Of a DNA stretch of 64,000 nt, positions 27,736 to 36,598 are shown piece by piece (within the stretch, counting starts at the first letter, position 1; each line of letters starts with the position of its first letter). The notes below the pieces were generated by a model. The model was given only the letters and a program-made list of their open reading frames with translations. It did not search any database and was not told where the DNA came from. The stretch spans positions 1-64,000 of the forward strand of contig JAKSDK010001806.1 of NCBI GenBank assembly GCA_022360095.1. Reading direction: 5' to 3'. The translations under genes and the position numbers were made by a program. The stretch comes from Phycisphaerales bacterium (GTDB lineage Bacteria > Planctomycetota > Phycisphaerae > UBA1845 > UTPLA1).

Positions 27736-27957
27736 GGGGGCTCCTTCCATAATACTTGATGAAACTTAATCACCCGCCTAAGTCAGAGAAGCTGTGCAAC
27801 CTCTTGTGACTGCATAGGGGAATTCCCTCGTGCATTGAATTGGGCGACACAGTTCTCACATTTCTGAACGACGCGAGCCGGCCACAGCTCGATGTACCGG
27901 TGTGTCCTCTCTACTACACGGAGGACTATACGGCGTCACGCGCTTCTAGTTCAAGTT

Positions 27958-30549
27958 TTATTCGTCGACTTTATTATTTTGCCGAGTGGTCAAAGGTGGG
28001 TAATGCGATGATGCATTCTCCCCAAAGCCCCGGGCAGGCCTTCCCGGGGCTTTGGTTGTATTTGCTTCGTTCTTCTCTTTGCGCGCACGTTCCCTGTTTT
28101 CGCTCGGAACAAATGAACCTTGCGATTTGTTTGTTGGACGAGGCATCGATCGATATTTTGTTGCCGTGTCAGGTCTTCCTGAGGACTCGTACAGATCGAT
28201 CAGGGCCTCGATCGCACTGATCGCGTGACCAGGGTCTTCATCCATTCTTGCCTTGAGCACTTCATGGCTTTTGAGCAGTTGCACTTCAGCCTCGTCATAA
28301 CGCCCCAGCGTCGTAAGGCATCTCCCCCATCCGTCGCGCAGGACCGCCGTGAACCAAAAATCGGCGGGCAGCGCACGTTCGGCTTTCGCAACGGCGTCGC
28401 GAAATAGCGGCTCCGCCTCGGATGGCTTGCCTAGGACGTGAAGCAATCGAGCCAGTCCATCCATGATTCTCAGTATTTTGTGGTGCCTATCGCCCCACAC
28501 GGGCCGGCCCGCTTCCAGTGTTTGGCGGTATAGCGCCTCGGCTTCGGACAACTTATTCTGACCGTGGAGCACCTCCGCCAAGTAAAGTTGATAGCTAAGC
28601 GTTTTTTGATGATTTTCGCTCAGCGCGCGACGGCCGATTTCCAGCGTCCGACGGAGTAGCGCTTCCGCCTCGAGTAGCCGACCCTGGGCGCGGCGCACCC
28701 TCACAAGGTGGTTCGTTCGATCCAATGTCTCGCTATGTTCATCTCCTCGCAGGCGTCGGGTAATCTCCAGTACTTCAAGAGCAAGTGGCTCCGCCTCGGA
28801 CGGCTCGCCATGTTCCGCAAGCAACGCGGCCAGATTCTCCATGGCGTTCAACGTGATCGAGTCCTCATTTTCGAACACGCGGCGGGCGATTTCGAGCGCC
28901 TTGCGGGCGCGCGGCACGGCCTCGGAGAAATTGTGTTGCCAGAATTGAAGAGGCGCCAAGTCATTCATGGCAGCCAGGGTACGCCGATCCTCTTCGCCTA
29001 ATTCTCGCAGGTAGATGTTCAGGATCGCACGCTGATGCAACTCGGCTTTCGGCAACATTCCCAGACTTTGGTAGGTAATACCGATCACGCCGTGGAGTCG
29101 GGCCTGGATCAGCGGCCGGTCGGAGAAATCCCGGCCGACTTTCTCGGCCGCGACATCGAGGACGTCTCTGACGAGCAGGTCGCGGCCGCCATCATTCAGA
29201 TTCGCCTTGGACAAGATCCCAGCGAGAAACTCGACGACGGCTTCTGCTTCGTCGCGCGCCTCTGTCGCCTGCACGGCTTGCCAAACTGCCAGCGCAGCCC
29301 CCGCTGCTAATGCCAGAAAGGCGGACACAACGCCACCTACCAGGGCTTTGTTCCGTCGGGCGAACTTCTGAACCTGGTACATGGCACTGGGCGGGCGGGC
29401 CACGAGGGGCTCATGACGAAGGTACCGCCGGATGTCAGCCGCAAGGTCGTTGGCTGATTGATACCGGCGCGCCCGATTCTTCTCCAGCGACTTGGCGATG
29501 ATCGTGTCCAGGTCTCCACGGAAGACTTTGTTGATCGTACCGAGCGGGATCGGATCTTCCTCGCGAATCACACGAACCGCTTCATAAACGGCCTTGCCGC
29601 CTAAGTCGTAGGGAAGCTTGCCGGCAAGCAATTCGTACGCGACCACGCCCAGGGCATAGACGTCCGAGCGCATGTCAAGTTCGTGGGGGTCGCCTGCACA
29701 CTGCTCCGGGCTCATGTACGGCAGGGTGCCGATGAGCTGTCCCGCGTCTGTTTGAAGTGTGGTCGTTTGCACGTCCGCATCCGTCACTCGCGCGACGCCG
29801 AAGTCGAGCACTTTGGGCTGACCGACTGAATCGATCAGGATGTTGCCGGGCTTCAAATCACGGTGGATCACGCCCTTTTGGTGAGCATGATGAACGGCAT
29901 CGCAAACTTCGGACAAAAGCTTGAGGCGGTCCTTCGTGCCGAGGTTGTGGTCGTTGGCAAATTCGAGGATCGTGCTCGCATCGGGGATATACTCCATCGC
30001 ATAAAACGGGACGCGTTGGCCATCCGCCTCATGGGTTCCTGCTTCGAAGATTTGGGCGATGCCGGGATGGCGGAGGCGACCGAGGATCTCCGCCTCATGC
30101 TCGAAGCGACGTAAGGCCGACCCCGAAGCGATGCCGGCCTTGATCACCTTGAGCCCCACTTTGCGGCGTGGCCGATCCTGCGTTGCCTCATAGACGGTCC
30201 CCATCCCCCCCGAGGCGATGACTTGATCAATTTTGTATCGTCCGATCCGCGCGCCGACGACGCAGGTATTAGGCTGGTCGCCTGACAACCCGGCGACAAG
30301 GCCGCTAGGCGGCTCCAGGAAACTGCCTGCAGCGGCGTCCGCCGCAAAAAGTGCGTCGACCTCCGCGCGCAGTGCCATATCCCCGGCACAGGACTTATCC
30401 AGAAAAGCGGACCGTCGGCTTGTGTCGTAGGCCAACGCGGCCTTGAACAGTTCTTCGGCGCGTTGGCTTCGCCCCTCCGCCAACACGCTGCCGGATTGAG
30501 AATCCCTTCTCGGTTCCTCATCACGTCGGTCTTTCTTCTCCGCCGCCAT
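27958..30549 (-). CDS. Membrane Ser/Thr protein kinase with TPR repeats
   Basis: An 863-residue Hanks-type kinase. The N-terminal 90 residues are the usual adaptor (AEELFKAALAYDTSRRSAFL). The kinase domain spans about 97-370: Gly-rich loop ASGGMGTVYEA, Lys in KVGLKVIK, HRDLKPGNIL, DFGVA and LPYMSPEQ. A transmembrane helix lies near 405-427 (VGGVVSAFLALAAGAALAVW), then about ten TPR units of 42 residues, probably outside the membrane. GAGGAG is 8 nt before the ATG, and the first 29 nt overlap the upstream sigma factor gene. The last 50 or so residues (from PTNKSQGSF) have no TPR character and run through palindromic element A, so the original stop has probably been lost. It likely senses an external cue and controls the partner sigma factor. 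Confidence 0.9.
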   Translation of the reverse strand: MAAEKKDRRDEEPRRDSQSGSVLAEGRSQRAEELFKAALAYDTSRRSAFLDKSCAGDMALRAEVDALFAADAAAGSFLEPPSGLVAGLSGDQPNTCVVGARIGRYKIDQVIASGGMGTVYEATQDRPRRKVGLKVIKAGIASGSALRRFEHEAEILGRLRHPGIAQIFEAGTHEADGQRVPFYAMEYIPDASTILEFANDHNLGTKDRLKLLSEVCDAVHHAHQKGVIHRDLKPGNILIDSVGQPKVLDFGVARVTDADVQTTTLQTDAGQLIGTLPYMSPEQCAGDPHELDMRSDVYALGVVAYELLAGKLPYDLGGKAVYEAVRVIREEDPIPLGTINKVFRGDLDTIIAKSLEKNRARRYQSANDLAADIRRYLRHEPLVARPPSAMYQVQKFARRNKALVGGVVSAFLALAAGAALAVWQAVQATEARDEAEAVVEFLAGILSKANLNDGGRDLLVRDVLDVAAEKVGRDFSDRPLIQARLHGVIGITYQSLGMLPKAELHQRAILNIYLRELGEEDRRTLAAMNDLAPLQFWQHNFSEAVPRARKALEIARRVFENEDSITLNAMENLAALLAEHGEPSEAEPLALEVLEITRRLRGDEHSETLDRTNHLVRVRRAQGRLLEAEALLRRTLEIGRRALSENHQKTLSYQLYLAEVLHGQNKLSEAEALYRQTLEAGRPVWGDRHHKILRIMDGLARLLHVLGKPSEAEPLFRDAVAKAERALPADFWFTAVLRDGWGRCLTTLGRYDEAEVQLLKSHEVLKARMDEDPGHAISAIEALIDLYESSGRPDTATKYRSMPRPTNKSQGSFVPSENRERARKEKNEANTTKAPGRPARGFGENASSHYPPLTTRQNNKVDE
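28013..28104 (+). repeat. Dispersed palindromic element A, copy 3, inside a kinase gene
   Basis: Matches copy 1 over about 90 nt, with a 30-nt near-perfect palindrome at 28024-28053 (one change, G to T, near the centre). It lies antisense within the 3' end of the kinase gene and is translated there as PGRPARGFGE. Confidence 0.75.
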
Positions 30550-31138
30550 CGTCGTTCTCCTCTGCGAATCGACTGTCGTTGTGGCCTAGCCTTTGGAAGA
30601 GCCAGGCCCGGGCGTAACGCCATTCACGTTCGACTGTCGTGGACGAGACACCGAGGACCGCGGCGGTTTCTCTGATGGTCAACCCGGCGAAGAAACGCAT
30701 CTGGATGACCTTGGCCTGCTGCGGGGCCGTGCGCTCCAGTTTCTCCAGCGCCTCATCCAATGCCAGCAGGTCTAAGTTCCGCTCATAAGCCGACACCAGT
30801 GCCTCATCGAGCAGGACCTTGCCACGATCACCCCCGCGCTTCGCCCGTCCGCGGCTTCGAGCGTGGTCAACGAGGATTCGGCGGATGATCTGGGCGGCCA
30901 CTGCGAAGAAATGGGCCCGATTCTTCCAATGGGTCTTCTTTTGATCGACCAACCGCAGGAACGCCTCGTGCACCAGGGCGGTCGGCTGAAGGGTATGGCT
31001 GGGCCGTTCTCTGCGTAGTTGGTCTTCGGCGAGTGCGTGCAGTTGTTCATAGACCAATGGCACAAGCTTTTCATAAGCCTCCCGGTCCCCACGGTTGAGG
31101 TCTTCGAGGAGCTGTGTCACTTCCCCTTGGGTGGACAT
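30521..31138 (-). CDS. ECF-type RNA polymerase sigma factor
   Basis: A 205-residue sigma factor of the ECF type found beside TPR kinases in planctomycetes and acidobacteria. Region 2 includes YEQLHALAEDQLRRERPSHTL, LQPTALVHEAFLRLV and AHFFAVAAQIIRRILVDHAR; region 4 is VIQMRFFAGLTIRETAAVLG followed by TTVEREWRYARAWLFQRL. The ATG at 31138 is preferred over a GTG at 31147; ribosome binding is weak. It overlaps the kinase gene by 29 nt, giving one transcript. It directs RNA polymerase to an unknown promoter set, probably gated by phosphorylation or binding by its kinase. Confidence 0.9.
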   Translation of the reverse strand: MSTQGEVTQLLEDLNRGDREAYEKLVPLVYEQLHALAEDQLRRERPSHTLQPTALVHEAFLRLVDQKKTHWKNRAHFFAVAAQIIRRILVDHARSRGRAKRGGDRGKVLLDEALVSAYERNLDLLALDEALEKLERTAPQQAKVIQMRFFAGLTIRETAAVLGVSSTTVEREWRYARAWLFQRLGHNDSRFAEENDDGGGEERPT

Positions 31139-31300
31139 GCCGGCCACCGAAATTCAAAAAAGTGAAATTACCCGAAGGACTTCCACGTTCATTGTCGCGT
31201 ATGTCAGTGGGACGTGCAAGAGCGCTGATCAAGCGACTCCATTCTGACCCAATGGGGCGGAGAAACAGTGAAATTGAGGCTAATGATTAAGGAGGTTGTG

Positions 31301-33172
31301 ATGTGCACAGCGAGGAAGGCAGCGATTCTGCTGGCGTCGTTTCTGGCAATTGGAGGAACTGTGAATGCGCAGGGAATCCCCGTCGAGTACAGCAATGACC
31401 AAGACGAGGAGGCCGTCGCCGGCGGTGGCGCCCATGGCGTCCCCGACCCGGAGCAGGTCTTGTTTACGTTACCGCCCGATGCGGTCGGTGGGCCACATCC
31501 CTCAGACATCGTGGACTATGGCCGCCCGGAACAAGTCGATGCCCTCGCCAACGGAGAGGATGCTTATTTCTCCGGTGTCGTCAACAACACGGCTGACCTG
31601 CTTGTTTCATTCGCGGGCGATCCTGGAGGCAATGCGGTTTGGTTTGAAACGCCGGCAGGCGCAACCGGCATCCTTTGGACGCAAGTCGATTTCAGTAACC
31701 CCGATCCTCCCGGTAACTTCGAAGATACGGATGGCCTGGAGCTTTGGGGGCCGCTCAACGGCAGCGATGCTGACTTCTTCTCTGAAGTGGGCGATCCCGG
31801 GCCGCCTATAGGCGGGTGCTCTGTTGTGACCATCCGCCCTCCTTGTGGGATTCCTCCGGCGCTACCGCTCTGCTGTTTCATACCACGTGCCGCGATCGTG
31901 GCCACCGTGGTTTCTTTGGGTTACACCGGTCCAACAGAGCTTATTGAACTTGACGCACTGATGGTCCAACGGGCTTGCCCGTTTGGTGCTAGCTTCGGTC
32001 CCGGCGATCGGATCATCTTCAGCATCCGAGATACCACGGGAGGCGGCGCCAGCTTTGACGGCGGTGAGATCATCGTGCTGCCCTTCGGAGCACCGGCGTT
32101 TTTCTTATTACACGGCGGCCATCTGTGGAATACGGCGTTCAATGTTGCCGGCACATTCGGTGTGGCCACGGAAGAAGTGGACAGTATCGAAGGAAAGCGG
32201 GGCAGCAGTGCGGCTTCACGGCGGAACATGCTGGTTCTCTTAGACCGCACGGGCTCTATGGTGGAAATGCGTTCAACGAACAATACTCGGTGCGAGGATG
32301 CCCTGGAAACGGCGATGGATGACGTCCGTGATTTCTTCATCGCCAATCCCTTCGGATCCGTATCGGTCTGGACCTTTACAGGGACCGGACCCACCGACCT
32401 CACCGGTGGGTTTGTCAACGAGGCGGCGGCCGTGGCGGCGCTGAATACACTCACGCCGGATGATTGTTCGGGGGCAACCCCGTTGGCAGAGGCCATCTGC
32501 GCCGCCAGTGACGCCATCACGGCCGCCTTTCCGCTCGCTGCGCCAGGAGACCGAGTCCTCGCCATCAGCAGTGACGGCGGTGAGAACAACTCCACAGGTC
32601 AGTGCGCCGGCCCCGACAGTGTGAGTGGACCACCCTATGACGCCGGTTCATGGCAAAGGTTGGTCTCGGACAAACTTGCGGCGCAAAACGTCACCCTGGT
32701 CCGTCAATGGGGCGCCTTGGCACGTGCGGGATTGTCGGGGGATGGTGACGCCGCAGAATTCCGCGCGGGGACCGTTTCTGACGAAACGTTTTTCCAGGAT
32801 ATTGCAACGTCATCGGGAGGCAGTTACGTCTTCATCGACGACTCAAACACGGCTATTCCGCCCGTGACGATTGGTTCGTGTTGCCTGCCGGACAATCGGT
32901 GCGCAAGCGTCAGTCAGTTTATGTGCGAAGGACTTGGAGGCACTTATGGTGGCGACGGGGCGGTCTGTGTACAAGGCCAGTGTGTGCTCATCATGGGTGA
33001 TATCGACGGTGACCGCGATGTGGACGGCGATGATATGAGCTTGTTTGTGATGGTGCTCCTCGGCATTGATACCGGCAACCCGGCTCATATCCCGCCATGC
33101 GACCTGAACGAGGACTGCTCGATCGACGGACGAGATATCCAGGCATTCGTTGAAGCGCGACTCTCGTTCTAA
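31301..33172 (+). CDS. Secreted VWA-domain protein with Cys module and dockerin-like tail
   Basis: A 623-residue exported protein with a signal peptide (AAILLASFLAIGGTVNAQG). The first 300 residues have no recognised domain. A von Willebrand A domain starts near 309 with the MIDAS motif LLDRTGSM and continues with GATPLAEAI and AISSDGGENNS, the other metal-site segments. One Cys module follows at about 525-560 (CCLPDNRC, CEGLGGTYGGDG). The tail (562-623) is an EF-hand pair DIDGDRDVDGDDMSLFV and DLNEDCSIDGRDIQAFV. AAGGAGG is 5 nt before the ATG at 31301; upstream in-frame ATGs are less well placed. It is divergent from the sigma-kinase operon, with only 162 nt between, so the sigma factor may drive it. 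Confidence 0.82.
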   Translation: MCTARKAAILLASFLAIGGTVNAQGIPVEYSNDQDEEAVAGGGAHGVPDPEQVLFTLPPDAVGGPHPSDIVDYGRPEQVDALANGEDAYFSGVVNNTADLLVSFAGDPGGNAVWFETPAGATGILWTQVDFSNPDPPGNFEDTDGLELWGPLNGSDADFFSEVGDPGPPIGGCSVVTIRPPCGIPPALPLCCFIPRAAIVATVVSLGYTGPTELIELDALMVQRACPFGASFGPGDRIIFSIRDTTGGGASFDGGEIIVLPFGAPAFFLLHGGHLWNTAFNVAGTFGVATEEVDSIEGKRGSSAASRRNMLVLLDRTGSMVEMRSTNNTRCEDALETAMDDVRDFFIANPFGSVSVWTFTGTGPTDLTGGFVNEAAAVAALNTLTPDDCSGATPLAEAICAASDAITAAFPLAAPGDRVLAISSDGGENNSTGQCAGPDSVSGPPYDAGSWQRLVSDKLAAQNVTLVRQWGALARAGLSGDGDAAEFRAGTVSDETFFQDIATSSGGSYVFIDDSNTAIPPVTIGSCCLPDNRCASVSQFMCEGLGGTYGGDGAVCVQGQCVLIMGDIDGDRDVDGDDMSLFVMVLLGIDTGNPAHIPPCDLNEDCSIDGRDIQAFVEARLSF

Positions 33173-33266
33173 AACGAACATCGCGACGGATGGTAACTCA
33201 GTACAAGCAAGTCCGACGAGATGAAATCCAATGTTCCGGGCGCGGCGATGAGCGCAACCGCTATCA

Positions 33267-34349
33267 TTATGAACGTGGTACTTCGAACGCGTCGAGTACA
33301 TGCTCCGTTTCGTCGACTAACGCGGTCATAAGCTCCGCGGCGGGCACCGTTCGCGAGAGTGCAGCCGCCTGACCGGCCCAGAGTGACATGTACTCCCCTC
33401 GACCCTGCGCCTTCGCCGCTGCCCGCAACGTGGTCGTGATTCGATTTTGCAGCGGATAAGCAGGAATCTCGTCTTCGAGGGCTTCGAACCGTCGCACAAA
33501 CTCGTTTCTCTTACCCCGCGCTCGTTTTCCCGAGAATGCCTTTGTGAGCACGGTGCTGACGTCGCTTGCGTTTCGTACCTCCTGTTTCCATACCGGGGAC
33601 GCCCCTGATTCATCCACGGTAAGAAACGCGGTGCCCATTTGGACGGCTGCTGCGCCCAGACTGAGCGCGGCAGCGATCCCGCGGCCATCCATGATGCCGC
33701 CCGACGCGATCACCGGCACGGATACTCGGTCACAAGTTTGCGGAACGAGCGCAAACAGCCCCACGTCGGGCTGGTTCGCGAGAAACGCTCCACGATGACC
33801 GCCCGCCTCGAAACCCTGCAGCACAATGGCGTCACAACGTGCTTCTTCAAGGGCTTTCGCTTCTTCACTGGTCGTGGCGGTGCCCACCACAACGGAGCCA
33901 CCCGCTCGCAGCGCTGAAATCCGATCCGCCGTGAGTACGCCAAAGGTGCAGCTCACCACCGGAACACGCTGCTCAATGAGAACGTCCAGATGTGCATCGA
34001 GATTCGACGATACCGACGGTTCAAGATTGAGATCCGACACACTCAAGTCCTCGGCGATATCGAGCAGTGCGCGCCTCACGCTGCTGGCAGGCCCCTGTGG
34101 CAGCGTTGCGTCATCGAGAACAAAAACATTGACGCCGAACGGTTTGTCCGTGGCCCGTCTGATTTCCGTAATCGTCTCGCGCAGCGCGTCGGGTTTCATG
34201 TAACCCGCTCCAACGAACCCGAGACCGCCGGCTTCGGATACGGCGCTCACGAGCGCGGGCGTCGTCGGTCCGCCCGCCATCGGAGCCTGGATAATCGGAT
34301 AGCTGAGGCCGAGCGTCTCACAAAATTTCCTGGACGACTTTGTCCACAT
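33267..34349 (-). CDS. Nitronate monooxygenase family flavoprotein
   Basis: A 360-residue TIM-barrel FMN enzyme of the nitronate monooxygenase (2-nitropropane dioxygenase) family, cytoplasmic. Visible motifs are LSYPIIQAPMAGG at the N-terminus, CDAIVLQGFEAGGHRGAF (active-site region with His), VPVIASGGIMDGRGIAAAL and LGAAAVQMGTAFL, the phosphate-binding loops for FMN. Enzymes of this family oxidise alkyl nitronates, including the toxin propionate 3-nitronate. AAGGAG stands 8 nt before the ATG and directly follows the stop of the upstream flavoprotein gene, so the two are coupled. The related enoyl-ACP reductase FabK has a similar fold, but the AGGHRG loop favours nitronate monooxygenase. Confidence 0.88.
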   Translation of the reverse strand: MWTKSSRKFCETLGLSYPIIQAPMAGGPTTPALVSAVSEAGGLGFVGAGYMKPDALRETITEIRRATDKPFGVNVFVLDDATLPQGPASSVRRALLDIAEDLSVSDLNLEPSVSSNLDAHLDVLIEQRVPVVSCTFGVLTADRISALRAGGSVVVGTATTSEEAKALEEARCDAIVLQGFEAGGHRGAFLANQPDVGLFALVPQTCDRVSVPVIASGGIMDGRGIAAALSLGAAAVQMGTAFLTVDESGASPVWKQEVRNASDVSTVLTKAFSGKRARGKRNEFVRRFEALEDEIPAYPLQNRITTTLRAAAKAQGRGEYMSLWAGQAAALSRTVPAAELMTALVDETEHVLDAFEVPRS

Positions 34350-34361
34350 GGGCGTATCTCC

Positions 34362-36200
34362 TTATACCGGGGCACCGACGCGCAGGGATTCCACGGTGTC
34401 CATCGCCCATCGGCCGGCGTCGGTGAGTGAGCGAGAATTGACCCCGGGACGCGCCGCCGCCTGAGTATACCAAACGGTTCCTTCGGTCAGCGGACCGAGT
34501 GCTGAAATATTCGGATCCGCCTTGCCGGTTCCGTTGATGACTCGGCCCCGGCGATCGATTTCGATGGTATCGAGCTGATATTCTTCGCCTTCGAACCGGT
34601 TCACGGCGCGACGCACCGTATTGCGATGCAGCAGACGTTCAATGAGCGTGGAAGGCACACACGGCACGCGCGCGTCGACCAAGCCGTCCAGCCGGGCGCT
34701 GCACTGCTCTTTGAACGCCCTGCTGCGCAACAAAACCTCGCGGCGCTCGGCGTCAAACACAACTTCGGGGTCGGGTCCCCAGAACATGTCAAGGATGCCG
34801 GCGCTTGTGAGTGCGCGGAGCTGCTCGATGCGGAATGCCGGAGGTCCGACGGCCAGTCGGTTGTTGATGGGACCGAAGGCTTCGATCAGGTATCGTTGCG
34901 AGCCGGGTGTGAGAAGACCAAACTCGACGGCATGGCGGATGTTGTCGCGAATATCGCGCAGAACGTCGCACGCAGATTTGACCGGTCCCGACACGTTGCC
35001 TTTTTTCGCCTCGGCCAGATCATCAGCGAGGAATTTCAGCAGGACCTCGCGAAACGCTTTTCTATCATCAAATGTATCGCGTCGAAAATCGACGGGATCG
35101 GTTAATGCTTCAAACGAGAAGCGCTGCGCCGGGGGATTGCTTTCGAAAAATTCTTCCAAGCGGTCACTGTGGACGGCCTGTTCGAATTTATCCGCGAAGG
35201 TAGGGCCGTGAAGGGCTGAATAGAACGCGCAAGCCATGTCGCGGAGCACGTGAGGCAACAGGTCGGTTTTGAAGTTCAACCGTCCTTTTTTTGCAAAAAG
35301 GGCATCGATGTGATCATTCGTGAGAAAACGAGAAACATAGCGGCCGGTGGGGCCCTTCTCATTTCTGCCGCGTGCCCCGAGCGGGCGCCCGCTTCTCGAC
35401 CAGGCGAAGATCTTTGGCTCACGGCCCGACGTTTCGTATTCGAGGACGTCGCTCGCACCGTAGACGAAGCGACCGCCGCGTCCGATGGTCAACGCGAGGA
35501 TGACGTCAACCGTCGTGAGGCCAAGTCCGCGCACACCCACGAACCTGCAATCGGTCAGGGCTTCGGCCGCTTCGCAAATTGGATACGGATTCGCAACGAA
35601 CTGAATGACATCGCCCGGCGTGTCCAGGCCGCGTACGAGCTTTGGCTGTGAGCGTTGCTTTCCCACGTTGCCGGTTGTGAGCAGAATCTTGTCGGCTCGG
35701 ATTTGGTCGCCGCTGTTAAGTATAACGATACGTCCCTGGGGGTTGTCGACGACGTCGAGCGCCATCGCCCGGTGAATCCGCACTTCAGCGAACGGAGGAA
35801 GGCGCTCGATGCATCGCTTCACGACCCAGCTCAAATAACGGCCATGCTGAGCCCGGGAAGGATAACCGCCGGGTCCGGTCTTCTCGCCGCGTCTCTCGAG
35901 CCACTGGGCCAAGGTCGGTCCTTCGACCTTGGGCCCCGCGCTGGTCACCGAATCGTCTACGAATGCCGTGACCTGATCGGCGACCGTGTTCATCAGCAGG
36001 TATTCGGCTTGTGTCGTGGCATAGACTTGTCCCGCTCCCGGCTCGTGTGAGTCGACGAGGTGGATCGTGATCGGCATTTCCACCGGATTATCTCGCATGA
36101 CCGCAACGAGCCGTTCGAATGCGTAAGTGCCTCGTGGACCAACGCCGACGATTACAATGTCCCGGCCAGGTGATGCCATTCTCTGTTCATCGTCATTCAT
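34362..36200 (-). CDS. FAD/NAD(P)-binding protein (NAD_binding_9 type)
   Basis: A 612-residue flavoprotein. The Rossmann motif is IVIVGVGPRGTYAFERLV, then HLVDSHEPGAGQVY and YLLMNTVADQVTAFV, the pattern of the FAD-NAD(P)-binding group found in many actinobacteria and proteobacteria. A second nucleotide site reads FVGVRGLGLTTVDVILAL. The family is distantly related to N-hydroxylating monooxygenases and its substrates are mostly unknown. The ATG at 36200 (MNDDEQRM) is chosen; 36179 is possible and a TTG at 36245 less likely. None has a good ribosome binding site. The gene is followed 12 nt later by the nitronate monooxygenase, so both may work on one nitrogen-oxygen metabolite. Confidence 0.75.
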   Translation of the reverse strand: MNDDEQRMASPGRDIVIVGVGPRGTYAFERLVAVMRDNPVEMPITIHLVDSHEPGAGQVYATTQAEYLLMNTVADQVTAFVDDSVTSAGPKVEGPTLAQWLERRGEKTGPGGYPSRAQHGRYLSWVVKRCIERLPPFAEVRIHRAMALDVVDNPQGRIVILNSGDQIRADKILLTTGNVGKQRSQPKLVRGLDTPGDVIQFVANPYPICEAAEALTDCRFVGVRGLGLTTVDVILALTIGRGGRFVYGASDVLEYETSGREPKIFAWSRSGRPLGARGRNEKGPTGRYVSRFLTNDHIDALFAKKGRLNFKTDLLPHVLRDMACAFYSALHGPTFADKFEQAVHSDRLEEFFESNPPAQRFSFEALTDPVDFRRDTFDDRKAFREVLLKFLADDLAEAKKGNVSGPVKSACDVLRDIRDNIRHAVEFGLLTPGSQRYLIEAFGPINNRLAVGPPAFRIEQLRALTSAGILDMFWGPDPEVVFDAERREVLLRSRAFKEQCSARLDGLVDARVPCVPSTLIERLLHRNTVRRAVNRFEGEEYQLDTIEIDRRGRVINGTGKADPNISALGPLTEGTVWYTQAAARPGVNSRSLTDAGRWAMDTVESLRVGAPV

Positions 36201-36598
36201 GGGTTTGCTGGGTCGCCGGAAAATACAAATAAGCCGAGTGGACAAGTCCGAATAGGCCGCGACACTGTTTTTCCGCGGGCCGTCTTTTTCTGACTCAGTC
36301 CTCCTGTCAAAATCCTAGTTTCTTCTTTCACTGTCGGCTCGGATCAGGGTCCAGCCATATGCGCAGTTTCGGCCGACGAAGTTTTTCCGCCGATGTCAGG
36401 ACAAAACGGTGCCCTTAGATTTCTTGAGAATCGGTTTTCCAATGTGGATCTTCCGGTCTCGCGCGCCGAGCTGTTCTCAATCATGGCACAACGCCGGTGA
36501 GAGGAGATTCTCGCACCGGCGTTATCCAAGCTATGACGAGATCTGCTAAACGGCCTTGCCCCAATCGCGAGGCGGACGGACGGGCGTTTGCAGGACTC
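36201..36598. other. Intergenic region with a hairpin
   Basis: A 398-nt spacer between the flavoprotein gene and the 3' end of the next secreted gene, both on the minus strand. It contains the hairpin at 36490-36523 and should hold the promoter of the flavoprotein/nitronate pair. No protein-like frame was seen. Confidence 0.5.
36490..36523 (-). terminator. Hairpin downstream of the dockerin-tailed protein gene
   Basis: Perfect 10-bp arms AACGCCGGTG and CACCGGCGTT enclose a 14-nt loop that itself contains GAGA/TCTC. It lies 76 nt past the stop at 36599 in the direction of transcription. No T-run follows it. Confidence 0.4.
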
